From: Austropuccinia psidii
Lineage: Eukaryota; Basidiomycota; Pucciniomycetes; Pucciniales; Sphaerophragmiaceae
Direction of reading: 5' to 3'
Assembly (NCBI GenBank): GCA_023105745.1
Contig: JALGQZ010000007.1
Coordinates: 51,813,569-51,877,568 of the forward strand
DNA: 64,000 nucleotides
Below are positions 51,101-63,443 of the stretch, piece after piece. The notes under the pieces are model-generated. The model was given only the letters and a program-made list of their open reading frames with translations, was not told the DNA's origin and ran no database searches. Numbering within the stretch: the stretch's first letter is position 1; each line of letters begins with the position of its first letter. Made by a program: the position numbers and the translations under genes.

Positions 51101-52452
51101 TAATTCCAAATAGTTCCAGTAGCTTGCAAAGGTGTTGATTCAACCAAAACTGTTTTCCATAGTATGCTTTCAATGACTTTGCAGTCAGCAGAGTAGCGCA
51201 ATTACTTGGCCATACTGAAGACGCTAAAACGTATGAAAATCGATCACTATGGTACCGAAATGTTTGGGATCCTAAAGCTGAGGCTGAAGGATTCAAAGGC
51301 AAGCAAGATCGCTCATTTTAAACGGTGTAACTGACACATGCTAACGTTGAAAAAATGGAATTTATTGTAAAAAGGCTTTGTTCAGAATCGTTATCCTGAT
51401 GGTAAATTCATGTGGACAGATCCTTCAATTTGTTCACCAAGAAATTACCTCGGGTATGACTGTCATCTGGGAATGGAAAACGTCGAAGGATTTTACGAAG
51501 TATTTCATGCCATATTCATTCGCTGAATCAATTAGAATTCTAGCTCGCCGGTAGTCCAGCTACTGACATGCTATATCTCATGTTATATTACGGCATTTGG
51601 TCCAGAGTAGTGCATGGGAATATAGTTTCTTTGCCCCCCATGATACAAATCATTTAATTGGGTTGATTGGCGGCGACGAGACGTTCATCAAACGGCTTGA
51701 TCATTTTTTCAAGGCGGGCTACTATTTGGCTGGCAACGAGCCTTCTTTTCAAGTAAGTTGTACTCTTGAATTCCAGCAAGTAGTAGCCGAGCAAACTCAG
51801 CTTCTCTCCTTTTGCATTCACCAACTGTCTATTTCCGACTACTTTTATTCCTTACACAGACCCCGGTCGCGTATCATTACGCTGGCAAACCGGCACGCTC
51901 GGTGGAAAGAGTGCGTGAGATTGTGATATCGAATTTCAACACGGGAATAGACGGCCTCCGTACGTGTTGATCATTTGCCTAATTGCTGCTAAGACAAACA
52001 AGTATTCACTATTACCATGCACCTTTTTCGCAGCCGGGAATGACGATCAAGCCGCAATGGCTACTCTTCTAATTTTCCACTTGTTGGGGTTATACCCGGT
52101 TCCTTCGACCACACAATACCTCATTCTCTCGCCCTGGTTACCTCGCTATACGATCCACAACCCCTATTTGGGAATTTCAACAACAGTCAAAACTACCCAC
52201 TTCTCGCAAGCCTCGTTGAAACACCCAATTCCATCCGGGACTGCAGCTTACGTCCATGAAGTACGATGGAATGGTGAAAAACTTCAAACTCGTTGTTTTC
52301 TTGACTTCAGAGAGGTGTTTCGAGTCGGAGGAGAACTTGAAATTATCTTGACGTCTGACAAGCGTCAGGCGGAAGGCTGCGATGGGCCACGGCCGGATTC
52401 CTTGTCTACAGGGGGCTTCAATTACTTTAAATCCAAGTTTCCCAAGTCATGA
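48185..52452 (+). CDS. GH92-family alpha-mannosidase-like protein, 22 exons, membrane-anchored
   Basis: Exons: 48185-48238, 48358-48490, 48535-48623, 48697-48748, 48832-48885, 48959-49034, 49102-49208, 49288-49461, 49543-49592, 49660-49778, 49862-50161, 50230-50288, 50352-50403, 50474-50575, 50670-50846, 50916-50951, 51014-51095, 51163-51298, 51375-51499, 51606-51752, 51860-51959, 52034-52452. Sum 2643 nt, 880 aa. Residues 29-43 (LLVGVTCFCIGALYI) form an N-terminal anchor, suggesting a type II membrane protein. GH92 motifs in order: RPLIGTSNDGNVCPGAS (93-109), FGMVKINPD, MMHDSGTGG (142-150), YTSMYRSFLTPN, WDTFRTVFPW (440), IPECRANNMGGWTQGGSSGT (476), APHD, GNEPSF (702), PGNDDQAAMA (742), FYP-like LGLYPVPS. 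GH92 enzymes are calcium-dependent exo-mannosidases acting on alpha-mannosides such as N-glycans; the specificity here is unknown. The intron after 51298 is GC-AG; donors after 48490 and 50846 are weak. The gene looks intact. Confidence 0.85.
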
Positions 52453-55400
52453 AGGACAGAGTGACAATCTTAGATGCTCAATGTAATCAAATTCCCAATG
52501 CCATAGTAGCAACCGCACCCATCTGTTTTTGGTTTACGGGGCTTATTGAAGTTTCAACACATAGATTGAAGCCTTGAAAGGGAAACAACATTTGGTATAA
52601 TTTCCTCTTAGTTCTCTACTGCATATCAATTATCTCCGTATGTGAATAGAAAGTTGGTTTTGCCACATGGGGAAAATTTCTGTAGCTATAAATCAAGTTG
52701 GAATCAAAGAAATATCAGTGAACCTGAGCTTTTCCTGGCGTCAATCGCTCAAGAAGGGCTGCTTTGGCTACTAAGTGAAAGACGACTTGTTTCTGGCGCA
52801 ATGCCACATTCACCGCTCATCTGATGAGGTCACAAAATGATCCTGCTAAGGCTTGAGGAATCTGAGTTAAAATAAATGCATGCGCTTCAGGTACACTATT
52901 GAAGACTAGGTTTGAGTTGGTCAAAGAGGCTGGGCTGGAGAAAGGCTCCCTATTTTCAAAAATCATTATTATTCTTAGCAATCAGTAGTTCTTAAGGGAC
53001 TTCAAATGAGCATGTAAACCTTGCTAATTCAAAGTTGAAATTTTGCTAAAGCATTCCGACTGAAAAATAAAATTAATCAATCAAAAGAAATATTTTAGTA
53101 AGATTTTTCAATAGGAGAAAAAGTTTTTCAAGAGATAATTTGAAATTCAAACTATCGGTCTGTGATCCATTTTAATTATATCCTTGTTTCTCAAAAAGAG
53201 TCTTTGTTCTGGTTAAAGAAAGAAATTTTTGCTTTTCTTATTTTATTAAATAAAATGAATTTTTTGTTAAAGTTTCAAAACTTTAATTTATTAAAAAAAT
53301 ATGAATTATGATAGTCTTATAATTCATCAAGAATCTTAATATTAGAGAATCTCAAGAATTCTAAAGTCTGCCTTCAGAAAAAGTATGAGCTTTTGTTACA
53401 AATCTTTAATAAAAAAACTTGTATCTTTCGAATCGAAACTTCCCAATTTTATTAATTCAGTGCCCTATGATTTTTTTCAACAAAATTGACAATTTGAAAT
53501 TTGAAACCTGAATCCAAGAAAGTTTAATATACAATTGTAATTTGTTTTAGCACCTGAATTATCAGGATTCCTTTCAAAAAACAAATCATCTGAAAGGTTT
53601 TCCACTCAACCTTGAAACAAACCATTGCTCAAAGTTTTATGTTTGACCATTAATATCACACTATATACACCTGTTCTCTCCTGTTATTCCTTTCATCTTT
53701 CTTTCGCTAGGTACCCCTTATAAGCTCTAAGATCCATAAAACCCAAATTGTGTCAATCTCAAAAACAAATAAGATTTATTGAAAAAACCTCAGGACATCT
53801 AAAACATGCACATCCCTTATATATAGTTTTTTAGATGAAGATTCAATGCAACTTTGAGTAATGCTTTAGGAATAGTGCTTCAACTTCATTTAGAAGGCCA
53901 CAATGAATAAATCAGAATTAATTTCAAAGAAAGGATCTTGAGGTAAATGAAAAGTCCCCATAAAAAATAAATAATACTGAAACAAGCATTTGATACTAAT
54001 AACATATTACAGAGAAGATTTTGAGAGGGAAAAAAGTCATAGAAGTAACTTAATATGATGAAAAACGGAATTGAAGAACTGTCTTATAATTTGGAACTCA
54101 TTTTTTCATGCCATAATATAATGGATTCATCCTTTGAAAAAAAAACATACCTTAAGTGCAAGTTACAACTTACAGGATCTCAAATCTGTAAGAAATGTTA
54201 GAACAAAAGCTGATACAATAATATATATTAAGAATTTCCTTTTATTTATCTATTTAAATATTTAGTTTGAATTTTCTTCTTACATGTTGAATTAAAAATT
54301 CATAAGATTTTTGAACATCATTCTGATCAGCATAATAAAGAGCTATATTGAATGACGGTTTAAAATTCAAAAAAACAAGTTGTAAGAAACAGCCATAATT
54401 AAGATAGCTAATATTAATATTTCTATTTATAGATACAGTTAGATTCCTCTTATCTAAATTAATTCAAAAATAAAAAACAATGTTCTGAATTTGAACATGA
54501 ACGATCAAAGTGAAGGTAAAAGGAGAGTTAATTCTTTCATTTCTACGTCTTAAAAAAATGTATTGTAAAAAGATTCAAAAATTTGGTAGGCCTTATTTTT
54601 CAAGGTATAAAGCTAAATCTTATCTTTAAAATCATAGGATATGAAGCTATAGAAAATACACAATCAGAATATAATGATAAAAAAGAAAGATACAGCGAGC
54701 GAAAAAAGAATAGACTTTAATTTAAATATCAGAGTAATTTACAAGACAAAGATCTTGAACAAAACCCAAAGAAATAAGAATATTGGCTTGATGAATGCAA
54801 AACTGCTATTAAAACTGAATTTCACAGAGAAAAATTGAAGAAGTAATCGGATTTAGATGAGATGCAACTAAAGATGATTCTTAAAATTTTCCCTTTGAGC
54901 TAATCAACCCCGCTCCAAGAGTTGTAGGAATCGATTCCTTCAATAAATTAGTCGTATAAAAAATATTTACATTCTTTGGTTGATCAGAGTTATGGCAGAG
55001 AATTCTCTTCAAATTTGAATTTGAGGATTTATGTTATATCTAATGGATAGTACATCTTATTCAATTGAATATTCAAGAATTTTATGTGTGAGAAAGAATT
55101 GAAAAAATATTTGAAGGATATTTTCAAATATCTTGAAGACAATAAAAGCAATTTGATTATAAAAATTCAAATTAATATAGTAATTTTATTGAGTGTCAAA
55201 CGCTTTATTGCAACACCATACAAAAGTCAGTAGCAGTAATTCTTAAACAGTAAAAACATATTTTGTAAGTGTGATTGTCGTATTTACATAGATTAAGTGA
55301 TAGGTTATATACCTTAAGCAGTATGTTAAATATAATATTTGACTAGACAAAAAATATTTGACTGAAGAATGGTTTGTTGAGAATACTACTAGCCTATTAG

Positions 55401-55751
55401 TTATCATACCTAATTGTTAATATCTACCTTATAATTTGAGTTTGAATTCGAGTAATTACCTCCACTATTAATAGCTCTAGCTAATTCAGTTCTTGATTTT
55501 TACTAGCTAGTTCAATTATTAGTAGGAATAGAATTTTTTTGAATAACAGGAATTTATATGATGATTAAATTATAGAAGGAATTTTTTAGCAATTAGAATT
55601 AACAAGAAAGAAGACTGGTCCCTCCTTCTACTTCCTTCTTCAGCCTGGTCTTTAAATATTGATTTGTTGACTATATGCGCATAGTATCTGTGGAGAACAC
55701 ATATATGAACCTTAAATGCACAGTATATTTGATAATGAAGTCACCCTCCAT
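52453..55751. other. Intergenic and decayed sequence downstream of the GH92 gene
   Basis: The first 400 bp keep the higher CpG content of the gene island and probably hold the 3' UTR. From about 52950 the DNA turns AT-rich and featureless. The right end (about 55150-55750) should contain the 3' LTR of the copia element, but I could not define its ends. A 60-codon frame at 52642-52824 shows no known motif. Confidence 0.4.
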
Positions 55752-55943
55752 TTATATGTACTTTGTCATTTTAAGCATTTTTCTTGATTTGTTTAAATTT
55801 GTTGTAGCAAGTGGTTTTGTTAATACGTCAGAAATCATCAGTTAGGTTGAGATGTGTGCGATTTTCATAAGGTCTCTTACATATTGAAATATTTTTTCAA
55901 TTTGCTTTGAGTTTGAGTTTAATTTTGCTTCTTGTGCTATGAA
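55752..55943 (-). pseudogene. Copia Pol, end of RNase H (right of hAT insertion)
   Basis: The minus strand reads FIAQEAKLNSNSKQIE, then FQYVRDLMKIAHIST, then ISDVLTKPLATT (in a shifted frame), ending KMTKYI and TAA at 55752. DVLTKPL is the conserved C-terminal motif of Ty1/copia RNase H. The reading frame is contiguous with the DNAGAVFIA motif near 59415 once the hAT is removed. Confidence 0.75.
55935..55943. repeat. Target-site duplication (left) of the hAT element
   Basis: TGCTATGAA, repeated at 59406-59414. It encodes part of the copia FIA motif on the minus strand. Confidence 0.8.
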
Positions 55944-58900
55944 CCAGTGCTGGATATGCGGTCCAAAAGCAGTTTTGGGTCTGACTAAAATAGACTCAGA
56001 CCCAATAAGGCCGCAGCCGATTAATAACACCAGCAATCCGTACTTATTAAGACGGAAACTGAATATCTCCTTATTCAGTTTGGATATGAACTTTATTACA
56101 AAACCAATGGGATTGAAAAACAATTTTTGAAAACTAAGCTACAAAATTTCAATATAACTACACAAACCCAACCAAAAGGCCATTAAACAATCCTCCATCA
56201 TCTTACACAGGAGGGCACTCATTGTTGAGCCACTCCTTCAGACAGGTCAAGTGTGCTATAGTCCTGGAGCCCAATGAAGCCCTTGTTGGGAATTTAAGTT
56301 GGCCACTGTGAGAAAAAGCCCACTCCACTGAAGCAGAAGAAGCAGGGATACTCAAATACCTTAGCGCGACCTTCCCTAAATTTGGAAAATTTTGTGAAAT
56401 GATCTGGTGCTAGATTCATGCATGAGTGAGCTGGATCAATCCTATTGACTAGAAAGCGGAAAGACTTACCTTCCAATAGTCCAATATGTGCTCCACCTTG
56501 GTCATGGGGAGGGTATTCAGTAAATAAGATGTCACTTCATCATCCTGCAAGTGAAGCACATCATATGTTGCCTCAATGGGGGGATTTTTCAGGTGCTTGA
56601 GTAGATCAAATGTCTCAGGCTTTCTGAGGTTGTCTGATGATTATTGTCAATCTACTGTCACCCCGCCTGATTGCTTGTTTTGGGCCAACGTTTAACACTT
56701 GCATGCTAATATATTGATGACCTTTTTTGGCTCAATGTGTGGGGAACCCCATTTGATTGAAGATCCCCTCATGGTATTTTGGGTTTAAAAGCATGGCAAT
56801 GAGGGAGTCGTTGTTGGCCATTTCAAAATTGTAATATTTCTTTAACTTCCCATGTGCAGCTTCACATGCTCGCCTCCACGAATGGGGAATCTTGCTTGCA
56901 TAATGAGTGAGATTATTGAGTATTACCTGGTAATATGGAAGCACGAGGTGTTTTGAAGGTGCTTTTCTTTGAAATACATTGCATGCTTGATCAAACATTT
57001 GAAGGTTGGGCTCCATGTATTCCATGGTGCTCCAAAATTCTTTGGTTAAGTGGTATTTGTCGGTCTGGGGTGTGTTGGTATAAATTTGAGCTGAAAGTTT
57101 CAATTGATTTGCTCATTGTATTTGTTTTAAAAAGAAATTCCACCGTGTCATTGGAATACTGATGGGTAATAATGGAGTATCTCAAGTCTTGTTGCGTGCC
57201 TCAATAAATGAATCCCGTTGTTTTCTTGAGCGCCGAATATGAGTACATAAGTATTGCAAAAGACGCACAATTGTTTTTTTGCCTGCACCAAGCCTAAGTC
57301 AACAATTGAAATAGTATCATAAAAAGAATAATCAATGTGCATACCTGGAGGCCTCAGAACAGTTCCAAGTTTGTTGATATCTTGTTCAGATGCGTCTGAA
57401 CTATGCCTGCCCATTATCACAGCTATGTCACTTGAGTTATCTTGTGTTTCAAGTGTTTCTTGGTTTAACGTGCATGTATTTCTTTTTTTGAGTGATTGAC
57501 CTGAGTTGCGTTTAATGGCTTTAATGGATGCTGATGACAGGGGAGAACCGGGTACCATGAATATTGGTCGGCATATGAGAGGAGACACTAGTGCTTACCT
57601 TGGTCATCTTTTAATCCTACGTTGTTGTCGCTGTCTTCAATTGAGTTATTGGTAACGGCAAGGTAGTCATCAAAAAAATCATAATCCTCATTGGTAAGTT
57701 GGACCATGTATAAAAAAAAGTCCTTGGCAACTAAATTGAGGACGTGACATGCCCATTGATGGAATCTTTGATATGGATCCCATGAGATTTTGATCCCAGA
57801 AAAATTGCATTGCATTTGCGACATCAGGGAGACATTGTTGGCTGCATTATCTCCCATAATACTATATAGTTGCTTGATCATCCCCTATTTGGACAAAGCC
57901 TCCCACAGGCTCCATGCTAAGGCCTCACCTGAGTGAGGCCCATGAAGTGACTGTGATTTGCGTCAGTGATGAAGCATGCAGAGGGCTCTGAATATCATTG
58001 TTAAGGACTTACTTCAAAAGCAAAAATTCTCTTACAAAAGTTGTAATTGACTGGATTGATCAACTGCAGAACAATGGCCAAATAACTCTTGCTCTGGTCT
58101 TTTTTGGTCCAACAGTCAATTGCCCCACACAGCAGGGTGTCTGATGGTCAGTCATTCACCTCTTTTAATAGACAATCTTTTTGTTTGAAGTACAATTGCG
58201 AGGCGGTCTGTGCCACAAATCGGTGTTTGGTGCCAATCATTTCAAAACACTGCGTAATCGAGGCGATTTAAAAATAGAAAATGATACCTGAATTGCAACT
58301 AGCCCTTCAAGGAGCTGCTTCAGGATTGATTCTTGTTCTTCCACTGCAAGCTTGAAACCCATGCCAGGTGCTTTAGTAGACCATGCGTTGAAACACCCAC
58401 AACATTGTCCTCTGTGTTTGTTGAGGTTGGATGTATTGAAACCGATTATTGCCAGCTTGACACTACCAAAAAATAACACATAAGAATCGAGCTGATCAGC
58501 TTTCTCAAAGTATTGGTCACTCACCTGCAATGGCCACATTTGTAGGTGAATCAAAAGCTCCCCTTTGATTCAATCCATTCACCATTGGGATTCAGCTTCT
58601 GTTTTGATCCCAAATACAAATAGATGAAATGTAAGCAAAGGAGATAAGGTGATCTGAAGCTCATTACTCACCTCATAATAATCATACACATTGGATCGTA
58701 CCTGTCTCCTCTTCACTGAAGATAGGGCTCTTTTGGGGGGGTCACATCATCCATACCTAAGCCATTGTCCTCTGCAACAACACAGTCTTCATCACCAATA
58801 TAATATTCCTCGAATGATTCATTGTTTGAGAGAATGGTTTGATACAGACCAGCGTCGCGCACATGTGATGTTTCTTGTTGGCCTAAAAGTGAGTTGCTAG

Positions 58901-59405
58901 AGGTGAGATTTGGAACGGACGTATTGCTCTCAGTAAGTGTATCCAAGATAAACAGGAGGGGATTGATGTGATGAATTGGGGCCATGGAGGTTGTATTTAT
59001 AATCCAAGAGGAGATTATTGGTAAGTGATGGAAGTTATTAAGGTTACGTTGCAATTTTATAGGTCAAATGATTGTTTGGGGATATTAATTTGACTGAGGC
59101 TCTGAGCACAAGCAAGTGACAGGTTGAGATTGAGAAAAAGAAGCTAAACTGTAGGAAAAAGGAAGGACAAGGGGAGTGGGGAGGTGGAGTTGTTGTTGCA
59201 AAATCTTGTTGAAGAAATACAGTTTCACCACTTGCATGTTGAACCATTTGCGTTTGGAGCCAAATAGATTGCCAGAACAATTTTGATTGGTCAGTTCTGC
59301 ATCTGAGAGGCTGCGGGGTTGCGATCTGGGACCAAATAGTTCCCGGTGGGTGTTCCGGCTTTTTCAGTTGCATCAAACTGGCTGGAATAACCGAGATGAC
59401 AGCCT
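55944..59405 (-). mobile_element. hAT DNA transposon nested in copia RNase H
   Basis: A 3462-bp element with degenerate terminal inverted repeats: CCAGTGCTGGATATGCGG at the left and, read inward from the right, AAGGCTGTCATCTCGG. TGCTATGAA flanks both sides (55935-55943 and 59406-59414). hAT elements duplicate 8 bp, so one of the nine matches is probably chance. The copia frame is interrupted exactly here, which confirms the boundaries. Confidence 0.85.
56203..58985 (-). pseudogene. hAT transposase with BED finger, multi-exon, decayed
   Basis: Minus-strand gene with a likely start at ATG 58985 (MAPIHHINPLLFILD). An acidic N-terminus is followed by a split BED zinc finger (YKCGHC near 58510; SNLNKHRGQC near 58420 across an intron with GTGAGT). 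The catalytic region has LLCGAIDCWTKKDQSKSYLA (near 58120), SIMGDNAANNV (near 57850) and FHQWACHVLNLVAKDFF. A helical middle (57103-56732) includes YYNFEMANNDSLIAMLLNPKYH. The C-terminal dimerisation region ends RTIAHLTCLKEWLNNECPPV with TAA at 56203. A 7-C run near 58740 puts the N-terminal frame out of register with the following exon, and a TGA precedes the zinc finger, so this copy is probably inactive. Exon borders were only partly resolved. Confidence 0.75.
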
Positions 59406-62400
59406 TGCTATGAAAACTGCACCTGCATTGTCATTTAAGAATACTGGAATACAAATGTGTATTCTTATTGATTTCAGTAAGTTGGACATCCATTGTACCT
59501 GTTTCGCACATTTATTCAATGCAAAAAATTCAGCTTTGGTTGTTGATTGTGCCACTATTGAATGCTTCTTTTTAGACCATGTGCCACTATTGAAAGCTTT
59601 TTTGTAGACCATGACACTGTATTTCCAACTAGATTGATGACATATCTGGAGGTTGACTCTCATGTGGTAGTGGAATTGGCATAGTCTGCATCTGCCCACC
59701 CAATAAGGTCAGCTACTTGGGTGTACTTGATACCCATTCCCCTTGTACCTTTGAGGTACCTCAGTACATGTTTTATTAGCTGCCAGAATGTGATGGTGGG
59801 CTTTTTTACATGTTTTGAAAGTACATTCACAGTGAATTATATCTCTGGTCTGGTATGGAGCCCAAGGTAGCTCAACATTCCAATGGCTTTTTGTACATAG
59901 CTTGCCTCCATTGGGGACAATTCAGCTTCTAGTACATGCCTGATGTTCATGGTTGTAGGGGTCTTAATTGGGTTTAAAATTGTCATGTTAAACTTATCAA
60001 GTATCTTCTTGCAGAAATATTCTTTGTGCATAGTTAGTGATTTGTCATTCCATTCAAGAGTGTAACCCAGATATTGGTCTGGTTTTCATTTATTTTGAGC
60101 TTGTATGTTTGGAATAGTTTTTTCAGCATTGTTTCAATAATTTCTCTTGAACCAACAACTACTATTACATAGTCAACATGCATATGTATATAGATTGTTT
60201 TTTCTTTGTTGAAGGATAGTGATTCATCAATGTTTCAAGAATACATTCCAATGTTGTTTAGCATTGATGATAAGTGAGAGTGCCATTGGCAAGGTGCTTT
60301 TTTAGTGCCATAGAGAGAATTCTTAAGCTTCCACACCCACAATTATTCCCCTGAAGCTTCAAACTTTGACACCTGTGAGACATAGACTGGAGCATCAATT
60401 ACCCCATAGAGGAATGCAGTTTCAACATCAAACTGAAATATGTGCATATCTTTCTTTATAGCCATTGATAGTAGGATCTTGAGCAAATCGTTTCTAGCAA
60501 CAGATGAGTATGTGTTGAAGTAATGGATCATGTATTCTTGATTATTCCCAAAACACACCCATTGTGCTTTGTACCTTGTAGTTTCCCCAAATTCATTGTT
60601 TCTTCACTAGATTCCACATACCTCCAATAATTTTTTCATCATTGGGAGGTGGTACAAGTGTGCCATTTTTTTGTGTTCAGAGATTTGAATTCTTCTTCCA
60701 TTGCATCTTTACAGTGTTGTAGCTCTTCTTTTTTCAACATAGCCTCAGAGATAAGGATAGTTTCATTTAGCATAATGGTTTCACCTTCAGATTCAGAGTT
60801 GCCAATAGGGTGTGCCATATTTTGGTCTTTTTGTTGTTTTCTGTTAGTTTTTGTGATGATGTTGGTTGTACCTATTCTGCTCTCAATGTTCCTTGGAGAG
60901 GTGGAGTAGTGAGGTACATAAGTATAAACTTTTTTTGCTTTACCTTGTTGGTTTGTCTGATTTTTTGTGTTGGGTTGATTTTAAACTTGTTCCACTATCA
61001 CTGGAGGGCTGGGTGGGTTAGGGACTGTCATATTGGTTTTAAGTTTGTCAAGTGCGGTGGTTGTTGAAGTGAATAGTGGTTGTATTATTATAGGGTCTGA
61101 TGGTTTGTATTTCAGAGAGCTGACTTCACTGGTTGGTAAGGTAATAGGAAACTTTTTGAGAACCTTCTTGCTTCCATATTCAAATATGAGCTGGGATATG
61201 GAGAAATCTCTACTAATTACAATTTTCCTTTATGTGGGGTCAAAAAACCACATGTCATCAGAGTAATTCTTGTACCCAAGGTACAGAAGAGGTTTGGAGG
61301 GAGGCAGTGGCTTTGGCTTGTTGTGTTGATTTACAAATACCTTGATTCCAAATGGTATTAGTGAGTTGATTTGTGTTAATGGTTCAATAATAATTTTATG
61401 AGTTTTGAGTAGACTAACAGGGGGTTTCCAGTTAAGGGCTCTTGAAGGGAGTAGGCTGATGATTGTTGATGCATGGTTAGCCGTTTTGACCCAAAAAATG
61501 ATGGTAAGACTGCATTTATCTACTAGACAGTGTATTTTTATAAGCAGGGATTGATTAAACCTTTCAGAGATACCATTTTATTGGGGGCTGTCAGCTGGTC
61601 TGCATTCAAAAGATATTCCCAGCTTACCACACTCTGTTGTAAACTTAGTTGATGAGAATTATCTTCCTCGGTCAGAATGTAGGTACAAGGGATAGTTCCC
61701 TGATTTGTTTTTCATTTCCCTGATGAAGCTAATGAGATTTGTTTCATCTTGATGCTTATTTGATAATAATATAGTCCTGTTAAACTGTGAGAAGTCATCA
61801 ATTATTACAAGTATGTATTGTGCTGAGTTTTTTGCATATGGTATGATTTAAAGGAGGTCAAAGTGAATTTTTCAAATGGTCTTCCGCCTACTGGGATGGA
61901 AGTTTTCTGCAGAGACCTTCTGAGTTTGCACTGAGTGCATATTTCACACTTGATTGCGTATTCTGTATCCAGACTAGGCATGTTGTTGTATTTTAAGAGT
62001 TTTTAAGAGTTTTTTAAGATATTCATTGGAGGGGTGTCCTAGGAGGATGTGCCAATCTTTCTTGGATAAAATCTCCACCTGGTTTATTGAGGGCTTAATA
62101 AAGGAGATGTATAGTTTCCCTTTCCTGGGAAATTCCATCACTATCTTTTTGCTGCTTTTCAGTATCAGCATTTGGTTTTTGTGGAAAACTCTGATGCCTT
62201 GATCTTCAAGCTGTGATAGTGATATGAGATTAGTGTTTCCATTTGTTGCGTGGAATACAGGCTGGATAATAGTCCCATTGAAGTTTAGTTTTCCTGTGTG
62301 AGTGATAGAAGCTGAGCCAGAAGAGGTTTTTATCAACATTTTTATATGTTTAGGATCTATTAGTAATTCAAAATTAGAGATAGTTGTTTTTGAAGCCCCA

Positions 62401-62818
62401 GAGTGAGGTATAAACTTTTGGTTAGATTGATTTTTGGCAACATGATTCATTTCTTCTCCTACATAAAAGCCACTTTTGCTGTCAAAATCATCATCTGTTG
62501 ATGATAGTGATGATCCTTTGTCAACTTGGTTCATAGAGTCCCTGTTATGTACTTTTAGTAGGAGTTGGATATTTGATACCATCTGTTTGAATAATCTGTA
62601 AATATCATTTTCCTTATTTATTCTGGTTGGTGTGGCACCTGACAGTGTTTGTTTTTTGGGGTGCTGTTTTTGTTTTTGTTTGAACTTGTTTTTTTGATTG
62701 TTTGAGTTAGATACATTGAAGACAGTGTCATTGTTCCCTGAGGCACGTTATGGTATTCAATACCCGTCTGGGCCAGGTTCAAGCACATTAAGGGTGAAAA
62801 ATTCCAAAATATCAAGAT
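59406..62818 (-). pseudogene. Ty1/copia Gag-Pol: nucleocapsid tail to RNase H, decayed
   Basis: Minus strand, in order. A Lys/Gln/Asn-rich segment lies near 62680. The protease has PHSGASKTTISNFELLIDP (near 62395), with His replacing the catalytic Asp. The pre-integrase block is KKDWHILLGHPSNEYLKKLL (near 62050). The integrase has LHSDRGR near 61680, a NGISERFNQS-like block and LPSRALNWKPP near 61440. The RT has KKDMHIFQFDVETAFLYG (near 60440) and YVDYV/I-type traces near 60170. RNase H has AQSTTKAEFFALNKCAKQVQW (near 59540) and DNAGAVFIA, where the hAT cuts it. Integrase before RT is the copia order. Many stops and frameshifts. Gag upstream of 62818 was not recognised. Confidence 0.8.
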
Positions 62819-63443
62819 TCAAATGGTTAATTGAGGACTTACCATCTCAAAAGATACTTTGAAAGTTACATAAGCTAAATGGTAACATGGATAGTATTGA
62901 ATAAAGGAAGACTTTAGCAGTCAGTATAGAAATAACCCAAAGATTTTCATAATTCAATAAGTAAAAGCTTGATTAAACTGTATGGATTTATACAGGATAG
63001 CTTACAAATAAGCTTCACAAAAAGAGAAAAGGTTTAGTTTAATACAGACAGAAACTCAAAATTACATATATAAGGTAGCAATGTAGCATTAAATTCACCC
63101 TAAACTCACCCAAAAAATTAGATTACTGAGAATTACAGTCCCCCAAATGAATTTTATGTAATAAGATCAACTAAAATAGTATGAATACACATCCATTGTA
63201 TAAAAAGATGGAATTGAATTGAACCTTAAGTAACTTCATGCATAGAAAGTTCCATATAGGCTTGAAAGAATTCCACAAATGGCCAATCATAATACAAACA
63301 AATGATACAATAATTGTACTAAATCAACTCATATCCAAATTAACACCAAAGAAACTTCAAGAAGATTACATAATCAAAAGAATGAAAAATGATGCAATTG
63401 ACCAAATCAATGGTGAAATATCTTTATCAAATGACACCATTTC
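62819..63443. other. Unassigned sequence between copia Pol and the D LTR
   Basis: Probably decayed copia Gag or flanking DNA. A plus-strand open frame from 63238 (MHRKFHIGLKEFHKWPIIIQ ...) runs into the LTR at 63444. It is moderately protein-like but matches no family I know, and its last 25 codons are LTR sequence. Confidence 0.3.
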
